A DNA stretch of 11,847 nucleotides from an uncultured Fibrobacter sp. GTDB lineage: Bacteria > Fibrobacterota > Fibrobacteria > Fibrobacterales > Fibrobacteraceae. The position numbers and the translations under genes are program-made. The notes beneath the pieces were generated by a model. The model worked only from the letters and a program-made list of their open reading frames with translations. It was not told where the DNA came from and ran no database searches. The stretch covers positions 1 through 11,847 of the forward strand of contig CALATK010000290.1 in assembly GCA_937891805.1 (NCBI GenBank). Reading direction: 5' to 3'. This document shows positions 5,884-11,847 of the stretch, piece by piece (positions within the stretch are counted from its first letter, which is position 1; every line of letters starts with the position of its first letter).

Positions 5884-7065
5884 ATGTCAACTTCCAAGTA
5901 TATTGAAACGAAACTCATCCACGGCGGCATCGATGGCGACAAGGTCACCGGAGCCGTCAACGTGCCCATCTACCAGACTTCTACCTACAAACAGGCGGGT
6001 CTCGGCGAAAATACCGGCTGGGAATATTCCCGCACGGGTAACCCCACGCGTGCAGCGCTCGAAGCGCTGATTGCCGACCTCGAAGGCGGTGTCGCAGGCT
6101 TTGCTTTTGGCAGCGGCATGGCTGCAACCTCGACGGTACTTTCGCTTTTCAAGCAGGGCGACCGCATCATTATCTCTAGCAATGTCTATGGCGGCACCTT
6201 CCGTGTTCTGGACAAGGTGTTCAAGAACCTCGGCATTACCTATTCTATCGAAGATACTACCGATTTGGCGACGCTCGATACTAAGGTGACACCCGATGTA
6301 AAGGCTTTCTTTATCGAAAGCCCGGCAAACCCGCTCCTGACCGTGACGGACTTGGCTGGAGTTGCCGCGATTGCAAAGAAGCACGGCATTTTGACCATTG
6401 TCGACAACACCTTCATGACTCCTTATTTGCAACGCCCGCTGGAACTTGGCGCCGACATCGTGGTGCATTCCGCGACCAAGTACCTGGGCGGCCATAGCGA
6501 CGTGGTGGCAGGCCTCGCCGTAACGAACAACAAAGAGATTGCAGAAAAGCTTGCGTTCAATCAGAATGCCGTAGGCGCGGTGCTTGGCCCCTTCGATTCC
6601 TTCCTGCTGATTCGCGGAATCAAGACGCTTGGCGTGCGCCTCGATCGCCATACCGAAAACGCGGAACGCATTGCCCGCTATTTGGAACAGCATGAAGCCG
6701 TAAAGCACGTGTATTATCCGGGTCTCCCGACCGCCCAGGGTTACGAAATCAACAAGAAGCAGGCCAAGAACGGTGGCGCCATGATTTCGTTCGAACTTTA
6801 CGAAAACTACGACATCAAGAAATTCTTCAAGGCCCTCAAGCTGATTTCGCTGGCCGAAAGTCTAGGCGGCGTCGAAAGCCTCGTATGCCATCCGGCCACC
6901 ATGACCCATGCCTCTATTCCGAAGGAAATCCGCGAGAAGGTGGGCATTACCGACGGACTCATTCGTTTGTCTGTAGGTATCGAAAAAGTGGATGACATTA
7001 TTGTGGACCTGGTCGCGGCAATCAACGCGGCGGCCGCACCGTCCGATTCGACGAAAGGAGCATAA
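5884..7065 (+). CDS. cystathionine gamma-lyase/gamma-synthase family PLP enzyme (Cys/Met metabolism)
   Basis: A 393-residue cytosolic fold-type I PLP enzyme of the Cys/Met metabolism family (cystathionine gamma-synthase, gamma-lyase, beta-lyase). Seen in the sequence: VPIYQTSTY (27-35), the cofactor-binding YSRTGNPT (48-55), GSGMAA (77-82), and SATKYLGGHSDVVAG (196-210) with the PLP lysine Lys199. Length fits this subgroup; O-acetylhomoserine sulfhydrylases are usually longer (about 430). The overall wording resembles Firmicute cystathionine/homocysteine gamma-lyases (MccB, also annotated MetB/MetC), but reaction specificity cannot be read from the motifs. AAGGA (5873-5877) sits 6 nt before the ATG. 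It is the first structural gene behind the Cys-leader attenuator and is followed after 1 nt by the cysteine synthase-family gene, a pairing like mccA/mccB of reverse transsulfuration. Expression is therefore probably raised when cysteine is scarce. Confidence 0.88.
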   Translation: MSTSKYIETKLIHGGIDGDKVTGAVNVPIYQTSTYKQAGLGENTGWEYSRTGNPTRAALEALIADLEGGVAGFAFGSGMAATSTVLSLFKQGDRIIISSNVYGGTFRVLDKVFKNLGITYSIEDTTDLATLDTKVTPDVKAFFIESPANPLLTVTDLAGVAAIAKKHGILTIVDNTFMTPYLQRPLELGADIVVHSATKYLGGHSDVVAGLAVTNNKEIAEKLAFNQNAVGAVLGPFDSFLLIRGIKTLGVRLDRHTENAERIARYLEQHEAVKHVYYPGLPTAQGYEINKKQAKNGGAMISFELYENYDIKKFFKALKLISLAESLGGVESLVCHPATMTHASIPKEIREKVGITDGLIRLSVGIEKVDDIIVDLVAAINAAAAPSDSTKGA

Positions 7066-7066
7066 A

Positions 7067-7984
7067 ATGCATTACTATGAATCAATGCAGTCTCTAATCG
7101 GGAAGACTCCGCTTGTAAAGCTTAACCATGTCGGACTCCCCGAAGGCGCAAACCTGTTTGCCAAACTGGAACTCTGGAACCCCTCGGGCAGCGTGAAGGA
7201 CCGCACCGGCCTTTACATGGTAAACGACGCGATTGAAAAGGGGCTCTTGAAACCGGGTGGAACCATTGTGGAAGCCACCGCAGGCAACACCGGCCTCGGC
7301 ATCGCCTTCGCAGCACTCAACCGCGGCATCCGCGTAATATTCGTGGTGCCCACCAAGTTCTCCCAAGAAAAACAAACGCTCCTGCGCGCCCTCGGTGCAG
7401 AACTCATCAACACCCCGCGTGAAGAGGGAATGCTCGGCGCCGAAAAGAAGGCCGAAGAACTCCTGACGCAAATTCCGGGCTCTGTTTCGCTAAGGCAGTT
7501 CCGCAACATGGCAAACCCGCTTGCCCATTACGAAACCACCGGCCCCGAAATCTACGAAGATTTGGACGGACAAATCGACTACGTGGTGGCAGGCGCAGGC
7601 AGTGGCGGCACCTTTAGCGGAATCCTCAAGGCGCTCAAGGAAAAGAACCCGAACATCAAGGGAGTGCTCGCAGACCCTATCGGCTCTACCATGGGCGGGG
7701 GCATTCATGGCGACTACAACATCGAAGGAATCGGCAACGACTTTATCGCCGACACCATGGACATGTCGCTGGTGGATCAGGTCATCAAAATCAACGATGA
7801 CGACGCTTTTGGCGGCGCCCGCGAACTCGCCAAGAAAGAAGGAATCTTCGCAGGCTCCTCTTCGGGTGCGGCATTCGCCGCAGCCAAGAAACTCATCGCC
7901 TCGGGTGCCCGCGGAAACATCGTGTTTGTAGCCCCCGACCGCGGCGACCGTTACTTTAGCAAGGGGTTGTACGATGTGTCGTAG
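7067..7984 (+). CDS. cysteine synthase / cystathionine beta-synthase family protein
   Basis: A 305-residue fold-type II PLP enzyme of the OASS/CBS family. It joins O-acetylserine (or an activated serine) to sulfide giving cysteine, or to homocysteine giving cystathionine. PLP lysine is Lys44 in NPSGSVKDR; the substrate loop is EATAGNTG (69-76, TSGNTG in classical CysK); the phosphate loop is GSGGT (178-182); GSSSGAA (263-269) is near the C-terminus. It has no regulatory CBS domain pair. Start at 7067 rather than an upstream in-frame codon because AAAGGAG (7054-7060) lies 6 nt before it and the previous stop ends 1 nt upstream, implying one operon. The EATAGNTG variant and the partner gene suggest an MccA-like role, but a CysK/CysM role, or a CysM-like use of a sulfur-carrier thiocarboxylate, is equally possible. 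OAS could come from the serine acetyltransferase upstream. Confidence 0.9.
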   Translation: MHYYESMQSLIGKTPLVKLNHVGLPEGANLFAKLELWNPSGSVKDRTGLYMVNDAIEKGLLKPGGTIVEATAGNTGLGIAFAALNRGIRVIFVVPTKFSQEKQTLLRALGAELINTPREEGMLGAEKKAEELLTQIPGSVSLRQFRNMANPLAHYETTGPEIYEDLDGQIDYVVAGAGSGGTFSGILKALKEKNPNIKGVLADPIGSTMGGGIHGDYNIEGIGNDFIADTMDMSLVDQVIKINDDDAFGGARELAKKEGIFAGSSSGAAFAAAKKLIASGARGNIVFVAPDRGDRYFSKGLYDVS

Positions 7985-8004
7985 GTGAAGGCAACATCTG
8001 GAAT

Positions 8005-8391
8005 TTATGAGTTTTCAAGCGATTCGACCACCTTCACATCGGCAGGCAACCAGTCAACGCTGTGCAGTTCCGCGGGGCTGAGCCACCTGGCCGCCTCGTG
8101 TTCCAAAAGCTTGGGAGCCTTTCCGCCCGCGATAGTGCAGTAAAAGCAGTGCATGGTCAGGTGAAAGGTCGGGTAGTCGTACTCCACCGTGCACAGGAAT
8201 TCGCCCACGTTTACGTCGATGGCGAGTTCTTCCTTTAGCTCCCGGGCAAGGGCCTGCTGCGGGGTTTCGCCGGGCTCCATTTTGCCGCCCGGGAATTCCC
8301 AGCCGTCTTTGTAGTCGCCGTAGCCGCGCTGGGTGGCGAAAACTTTTTCACCGTCCTTGATGATGCCGGCTACGACTTCAATGGATTTCAT
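8005..8391 (-). CDS. Nudix hydrolase, MutT/NudG-like
   Basis: A 128-residue cytosolic pyrophosphohydrolase. The Nudix box runs from Gly36 to Ile58: GKMEPGE (36-42), then REL (50-52) and EEL (54-56), the glutamates that bind the catalytic Mg2+. The consensus glycine after EEL is Ala57. WEFPGGK (31-37) and the overall length fit the MutT/NudG branch, which clears oxidised or modified nucleoside triphosphates such as 8-oxo-dGTP or modified CTP; the substrate is not determined by the motif. The gene is convergent with the cysteine synthase gene, with only 20 nt between the stops and no terminator visible, so antisense overlap of transcripts is likely. No Shine-Dalgarno is evident upstream. It appears functionally unrelated to the sulfur genes. 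Confidence 0.9.
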   Translation of the reverse strand: MKSIEVVAGIIKDGEKVFATQRGYGDYKDGWEFPGGKMEPGETPQQALARELKEELAIDVNVGEFLCTVEYDYPTFHLTMHCFYCTIAGGKAPKLLEHEAARWLSPAELHSVDWLPADVKVVESLENS

Positions 8392-8494
8392 ACGAAGAAA
8401 TGTAGAAAAGTTTCTCGCTTCTCTTTGGTGCTCGAAATGGGGATGTCAAAGCAAATGAATCAGACGGTTCGGATTATTTTTACGCTCTATGTTT

Positions 8495-8500
8495 ATTATA
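8495..8500 (-). promoter_or_regulatory. possible -10 element for the Nudix gene
   Basis: TATAAT is present on the minus strand about 105 nt before the Nudix start. No good -35 hexamer lies 16-18 nt upstream (CAATGA at 17 nt), so this is weak evidence only. The stretch 8392-8580 holds nothing else I can support. Confidence 0.25.
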
Positions 8501-8584
8501 ACTACATGAGCGATTCTTCATTGGGGCATTGCATAGAAACGATGAAATATCACATTCGTTGCATAAAAGACTAAACCGTTCAAG

Positions 8585-8607
8585 CCCTGCGATAAGGCGG
8601 GGTTTTT
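8585..8607 (+). terminator. hairpin with T-run, possible terminator
   Basis: CCCTGC (8585-8590) can pair with GCGGGG (8597-8602) with one G-T wobble across a 6-nt loop, followed by five T. It has the shape of an intrinsic terminator on the + strand, but no + strand gene ends just before it, so it may be part of a degenerate repeat. It is immediately followed by the perfect palindrome AAGGGG-TGT-CCCCTT (8608-8622). Confidence 0.35.
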
Positions 8608-8622
8608 AAGGGGTGTCCCCTT
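8608..8622. repeat. GC-rich palindrome
   Basis: AAGGGG (8608-8613) and CCCCTT (8617-8622) form a perfect 6-bp stem with a TGT loop. It abuts the hairpin at 8585-8607, so the two may belong to one repeat element of the gap between the Nudix and sigma genes. Confidence 0.5.
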
Positions 8623-8669
8623 AGGAGAGGGGGTGCTGGAAGACGGTTTGGACGCGGGTAGAAGAGGAG

Positions 8670-8695
8670 ATCCCCGACCAAGTCGGGGATGACAG
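8670..8695. repeat. REP-like palindromic intergenic repeat, copy 2
   Basis: ATCCCCGAC (8670-8678) and GTCGGGGAT (8682-8690) form a perfect 9-bp stem with a CAA loop, followed by GACAG. The end GGATGACAG (8687-8695) is identical to that of the element at 1736-1744, showing a dispersed repeat family with variable stem sequence and conserved edge. Confidence 0.7.
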
Positions 8696-8790
8696 TTGGC
8701 GAAGAACGCGGACAAAGCGGCTGCAAGCAGGGGGAGACTTCCTCCACACCTCGCACCTCACACTCCATATCGCACACTTCTTGTTCCCGG

Positions 8791-8837
8791 CGGCCCTAAC
8801 ACCTACCCCCTAGATCCTAAATCCTAGCCCCTATCCA
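8791..8837. repeat. degenerate CCTAA-rich repeat tract
   Basis: Repeated units GATCCTA, AATCCTA and GCCCCTA (8813-8834) follow CCCTAACACCTACCCCCTA (8794-8812). The start resembles the right arm of the inverted repeat at 4547-4560. It is probably a decayed half-copy of that element; no function is evident. Confidence 0.4.
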
Positions 8838-8854
8838 CTTTTTTTACATTTCCG

Positions 8855-8883
8855 GTGACACTTTTAATCTCCACAAGTGTTAC
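8855..8883. promoter_or_regulatory. inverted repeat just upstream of the ECF sigma gene
   Basis: GTGACACTT (8855-8863) and AAGTGTTAC (8875-8883) are complementary at eight of nine positions across an 11-nt spacer, ending 6 nt before the sigma-factor ATG. The place suits an operator or an RNA hairpin that limits access to the start codon. No clear -35/-10 pair is seen here and no strong Shine-Dalgarno precedes the ATG. Confidence 0.45.
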
Positions 8884-8889
8884 ACAGGC

Positions 8890-9393
8890 ATGGAAAGGAT
8901 AAATTCCGCAGACCGCATGGCGTTTTCTAGACTGTACGAGGCCTACGCCCCGATGGTTTACCGTCGCTGCATGGCCCTGCTCAAGGACGAGGCGGAGGCT
9001 TCGGACCTGATGCAGGACGTGTTTTTGCGGATTTATGCCGGCATGGACCGCCTGAACCTGGACAGTCCCAGCAGCCTCTTGTGGAATACGGCCACCAGGC
9101 TCTGCCTGAACCGCATCCGCGACAAGAAGCGCAGGGGGCTGGACGTGGATTCCAGCGAGCTGTTGCTGAATATCGCCTGCGCAGACGACGAGCAGGAAGG
9201 CTACGAGGCTCGCGGCATATTGGCGAAAATTTTTTCGCGGGAGCAGGAATCTACCCGGACCATTGCGGTGTTACACTATGTAGATGGTATGACGCTGGAA
9301 GAAACCGCCGAGATGGTGGGGCTTTCGGTAAGCGGGGTGCGCAAGCGTTTACGCACCTTGCAGGCAAGAGTTAAAAACCTGGAGGTGAAGTGA
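8890..9393 (+). CDS. ECF-family RNA polymerase sigma factor
   Basis: A 167-residue sigma70-family protein with only regions 2 and 4, as in ECF sigma factors. Region 2 spans about 11-80, with FSRLYEAYAPMVY (12-24), the core-binding DLMQDVFLRIY (39-49) and the promoter-melting/-10 recognition segment around LWNTATRLCLNRIRDKKRR (64-82). Region 4 spans about 117-163, with the helix-turn-helix LEETAEMVGLSVSGVRKRL (136-154). The ATG at 8890 has only a weak upstream AGG, so an internal ATG at 8917 is a possible alternative, though it would trim region 2. The stop overlaps the next start by one base (TGATG), so sigma factor and anti-sigma-like protein should be co-translated. It probably drives its own operon, including the caspase-like gene, but no target promoter is identified. 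Confidence 0.9.
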   Translation: MERINSADRMAFSRLYEAYAPMVYRRCMALLKDEAEASDLMQDVFLRIYAGMDRLNLDSPSSLLWNTATRLCLNRIRDKKRRGLDVDSSELLLNIACADDEQEGYEARGILAKIFSREQESTRTIAVLHYVDGMTLEETAEMVGLSVSGVRKRLRTLQARVKNLEVK

Positions 9394-10172
9394 TGATTCC
9401 CGACTGGAAACTGGAAAAATATTTGACGGGCGACTTGCCTGCCGAAGAAATGCGCGAAATCCGCGAAATGGAGGCGACAGATGAAATCTTCGCCGGTCGC
9501 GTGAAGATGCTGCGCGAAGACAATGCGGCAATCCTCAAGAGGCTTCCTTTCGAAAAACTTTCGGAAAAGATTGCCATGATGCCTGGACGCTCCAATGCAG
9601 ATGTCGGCAACACGGTGCGTGTGAATTTCAAGTTGGTGAAACTTGCCGCCGCCGCGGCCCTGGTGCTTGCGGTGGTGACGGTGGCACTGTTCAGCCAGCG
9701 TTCCCTTTCGGAACAAAATACCCAGCTTATGGAAGTGGCCATGGTCGATGCTTCCGGTGCCGGTGACGATGGCCTGCGTATCAAGGGACTCTCCGCCCGT
9801 ATGGAAGTCTGGAAAAAGACAGGCGATAGCGCCGTGCAAATGGAAAATCTTGGGGAGGCTCGGGAGGGCGACGAAATCCAGCTGCGTTACGCCGTTGCCG
9901 AAAAATGTTTCGGTCTGCTTTTCAGCATGGACGGGAACGGGACTATCACCATGCACATGGGGCGGGGGAACCGTGCGGTGGAACTGGAGCCTGGCAAGAT
10001 GATCACGTTGCCCTTTGCCTACAAGCTGGACAACGCCCCGAAATTCGAGAAGTTCTTTTTCTTGACCTCCAAGGATGAATTCGAGTTGAACGCGGGGGAC
10101 ATCGACGCCTCGCTGAAACAGGAGGGCGTTAAGGCGGTAAGCCTCACGCTCCGCAAGACGGAGGGCAAGTAA
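9393..10172 (+). CDS. single-pass anti-sigma-like protein with DUF4384-like C-terminal domain
   Basis: A 259-residue membrane protein. The N-terminal cytoplasmic part (1-80), with LEKYLTGDLPAEEMREIREM (7-26), is typical of anti-sigma domains but lacks the HxxxCxxC zinc motif. One hydrophobic helix follows (about 84-100), then a periplasmic C-terminal part (about 105-259). In that part, REGDEIQLRYAV (157-168), CFGLLFSMDGNGTIT (172-186), LEPGKMITLP (198-207) and FEKFFFLTSKDEF (218-230) follow the pattern of DUF4384 domains, which often occur fused to caspase-like proteases. ATG at 9393 is chosen over GTG at 9390 because GGAGGT (9381-9386) is 6 nt from the ATG and only 3 from the GTG. It lies between the sigma gene and the caspase-like gene, so it likely restrains the sigma factor and senses an envelope event. 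The DUF4384 assignment is by eye. Confidence 0.75.
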   Translation: MIPDWKLEKYLTGDLPAEEMREIREMEATDEIFAGRVKMLREDNAAILKRLPFEKLSEKIAMMPGRSNADVGNTVRVNFKLVKLAAAAALVLAVVTVALFSQRSLSEQNTQLMEVAMVDASGAGDDGLRIKGLSARMEVWKKTGDSAVQMENLGEAREGDEIQLRYAVAEKCFGLLFSMDGNGTITMHMGRGNRAVELEPGKMITLPFAYKLDNAPKFEKFFFLTSKDEFELNAGDIDASLKQEGVKAVSLTLRKTEGK

Positions 10173-10173
10173 G

Positions 10174-11847
10174 ATGATGAATTTGATTAAAAAGATGGAT
10201 GCTTCCTTGTCGCTCCAAATAATTTCAGTTGTTGTCCTTGTTTTGTTGGCTGCGGCTTCCAGTGTTTCTGCCGCCCAGGAAATTCAGATCAACCGCTACG
10301 TACTGGCCGTAAGTGCCAACTACGGCGGCGAAGGCCGCCCCACACTCCGCTATGCCGCAAGCGATGCCCGCTCCTTCGTGAACGTGCTGAAGGAAATGGG
10401 CGGTGTGCAGGCGGGGAACGTCGTGGAGGTGAAGGAACCCAGCGTTGCCGCGTTCCAGCAGAAGATTGACGAACTGGACAAGAAGATTGCAAAGAACAAG
10501 TCGGCAGGCGGCCGCGACGAGGTGCTGGTCTATTACAGCGGTCATGCCGACGAAAAGGGCCTGCGTCTGGGCAAGGAGACCTTCGCCTGGAAGGCGCTCC
10601 GCACAAAAATCGATTCCCTCCATGCCGACGTGAAGATTGCGGTGATTGATGCCTGCGGTTCGGGAGCCATTACCCGCGCGAAGGGCGGCGTGGCGGTTCC
10701 CGCCTTTATGGTGGACAAGAGTTCCGACATGAAGGGCTATGCCTTTATCACCAGCAGCACGCAAGATGAATCCAGCCAGGAAAGCGACAAGCTGAAGGGT
10801 TCCTTCTTTACCCATTCCCTGGTGAGCGGCCTACGCGGGGCGGGCGATATCAGCGGCGATGGCAAGGTGACCCTTTCGGAGGCTTACCAGTTTGCCTTTA
10901 ACGAGACACTCCAGAAAACGGAAGCCACCATGGGTGGCGCCCAGCACCCCAGTCGGGACATGAACCTGGCCGGTACCGGCGACGTGGTGATGACGGATTT
11001 GCGCAGCATGAACGCGGGTCTCGACATCGGCGAAGACGTGGAAGGCCGTCTGTTCATCCGTGACGAGCGGGGCGAGCTGGTGGCGGAACTTTACAAGAAG
11101 GCAGTGCGGCCCATCAACCTGGGGCTTGCCGCCGGCAAGTACAGCGTGCGTCTGGAACGTCCTGCCGAATACAAGGAGGCGAGCGTCACCCTGCAGGACA
11201 ATTACCGTGCCCAGCTGACGCAAAAACAGTTCAGCGCCATCGTGGCCGAAAAGACCACCCTCCGGGGCGAAATCGCCCGCCGCGGGGACTGCGACTCCGG
11301 CGATACTACCGCCTGCTCCCTGGATTCCCTGGACCACAACGGAAAATACCGCGTGACCTTCAACTTGGTGGACAAGGACCGCGAAGCCCGCAAGGGCCTG
11401 CAGATGGGTCTGTTCGTGACCCGTACCGACAGCTATATGCTGGGTTCGCAAATCAGCATCTTTGCAAACATCGCCCGCAAGGAAATGCATGGCCTGCAAC
11501 TTTCGGCGGTGTTCAACGGCGCGAAGGAGCATTACGAAGGGGCACAGATTTCGAGCGTCATGAACTATGCGGGTTCCTTTGACGGAATCCAGGCGTCTCC
11601 CGTGATCAACGTGGCCAAGGAGAATTCTTCGGGAGTGCAGGCCTCGGCCACCATGAACGTGGCTAGCGATTCCCTGAACGGCGTGCAGGTGGCCCCTGCC
11701 ATCAACTACGCCCGTGAAACTAAGGCCCAGATTTCTGCGGCCCTGAACGTGGCCAAGGAAACCCATGCCCAGATTACCGCCGCGGCGAACATCGCGAGAG
11801 AGTCTGACGTGCAGGTGTCCGCTGCCTTGAACGGTGCCAAGAAATCC
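10174..11847 (+). CDS. secreted caspase-like protein with C-terminal short repeats (partial, runs off window)
   Basis: At least 558 residues, open to the window end. Residues 1-33 are a Sec signal peptide (KK, hydrophobic core, VSA cleavage region). Residues about 40-275 are a caspase-like (C14-type) peptidase domain, with His124 in YYSGHAD and Cys161 in VIDACGSG as the dyad. DISGDGKVTLSE (225-236) matches a 12-residue EF-hand loop in its acidic positions (Asp225, Ser227, Asp229, Glu236). A middle region (about 280-420), including GKYSVRLERP (321-330), looks like a beta-sandwich carboxypeptidase-regulatory type module. From about 424 onward there are nine tandem repeats. GGAGG (10160-10164) lies 9 nt before the ATG, and the previous stop ends 1 nt upstream, so it belongs to the sigma operon. 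It is probably exported to the periplasm or cell surface; substrate and activation are unknown. Confidence 0.85.
   Translation, partial: MMNLIKKMDASLSLQIISVVVLVLLAAASSVSAAQEIQINRYVLAVSANYGGEGRPTLRYAASDARSFVNVLKEMGGVQAGNVVEVKEPSVAAFQQKIDELDKKIAKNKSAGGRDEVLVYYSGHADEKGLRLGKETFAWKALRTKIDSLHADVKIAVIDACGSGAITRAKGGVAVPAFMVDKSSDMKGYAFITSSTQDESSQESDKLKGSFFTHSLVSGLRGAGDISGDGKVTLSEAYQFAFNETLQKTEATMGGAQHPSRDMNLAGTGDVVMTDLRSMNAGLDIGEDVEGRLFIRDERGELVAELYKKAVRPINLGLAAGKYSVRLERPAEYKEASVTLQDNYRAQLTQKQFSAIVAEKTTLRGEIARRGDCDSGDTTACSLDSLDHNGKYRVTFNLVDKDREARKGLQMGLFVTRTDSYMLGSQISIFANIARKEMHGLQLSAVFNGAKEHYEGAQISSVMNYAGSFDGIQASPVINVAKENSSGVQASATMNVASDSLNGVQVAPAINYARETKAQISAALNVAKETHAQITAAANIARESDVQVSAALNGAKKS
11443..11847 (+). 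repeat. tandem 14-16-residue protein repeats in the caspase-like gene
   Basis: Nine repeats of the form [GA]-x-Q-[IVLA]-[STA]-x-x-x-N-x-A are anchored by Asn432, 448, 464, 479, 495, 511, 525, 539 and 553. Spacing is 15-16 residues in the first part and exactly 14 in the last three intervals. The pattern resembles the Gly-x-Gln/Asn surface repeats of some Gram-negative outer-surface proteins and suggests a beta-solenoid. The array continues past the window end. Confidence 0.8.

Noticed and set aside
4484..8700. CRISPR array or tRNA gene among the repeats
   Set aside because: Repeats are palindromic, dispersed and not regularly spaced, and no cloverleaf-like sequence was found.
8840..8868. A promoter made of TTTACA and TTTAAT before the sigma gene
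   Set aside because: The spacing is about 14 nt, too short for a sigma70-type promoter, and no typical ECF -35/-10 pair is evident.
9390..9395. GTG at 9390 as the start of the anti-sigma-like protein
   Set aside because: Only 3 nt separate it from GGAGGT; the ATG at 9393 has normal spacing.
10831..11766. Minus-strand open frame (311 codons) opposite the caspase-like gene
   Set aside because: Its repetitive His/Val/Gly composition is the reverse image of the + strand repeat array.

Overview
The window reads as a chromosomal segment of a Gram-negative anaerobe. Moderately high GC, strong GAA/AAG/CGC codon preference, REP-like intergenic repeats and an ECF sigma / anti-sigma / secreted caspase-like trio are compatible with Fibrobacter or a relative. 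This is an impression from style, not a database match. All genes are on the + strand except one Nudix gene.

Region 1 (about 88-5556) is a sulfur-metabolism locus built around a family 2A encapsulin. A sigma70-like promoter precedes a three-domain fusion (MoaD/ThiS-like ubiquitin fold, MoeB/ThiF E1, rhodanese). Next come the encapsulin shell and, overlapping it by 14 nt, its cargo: a SufS-type cysteine desulfurase with a disordered N-terminal extension of about 180 residues that should direct encapsulation. After a large inverted-repeat element follows an EpsC-type serine O-acetyltransferase, which makes O-acetylserine for cysteine synthesis.

Region 2 (5623-7984) is a second sulfur amino-acid transcription unit. 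A near-consensus promoter drives a 19-codon leader peptide with five Cys codons near its end, then an antiterminator segment and a strong intrinsic terminator, then a cystathionine gamma-lyase/synthase-family enzyme and a cysteine synthase/cystathionine beta-synthase-family enzyme. The architecture is that of a classical ribosome-mediated attenuator sensing charged tRNA-Cys; it is the most novel-looking regulatory element here. The two regions together hold OAS supply, cysteine assembly, transsulfuration, cysteine desulfuration inside a protein shell, and sulfur-carrier/persulfide chemistry.

Region 3 (8005-8889) has a convergent MutT-like Nudix gene and a noncoding stretch of about 500 nt rich in hairpins and degenerate repeats.

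Region 4 (8890-11847, running off the end) has an ECF sigma factor, a single-pass anti-sigma-like protein with a DUF4384-like C-terminal part, and a secreted caspase-like protein with a His/Cys dyad, an EF-hand-like loop and a C-terminal array of short repeats. The three are tightly packed (1-nt overlap, 1-nt gap) and probably form one signalling operon.
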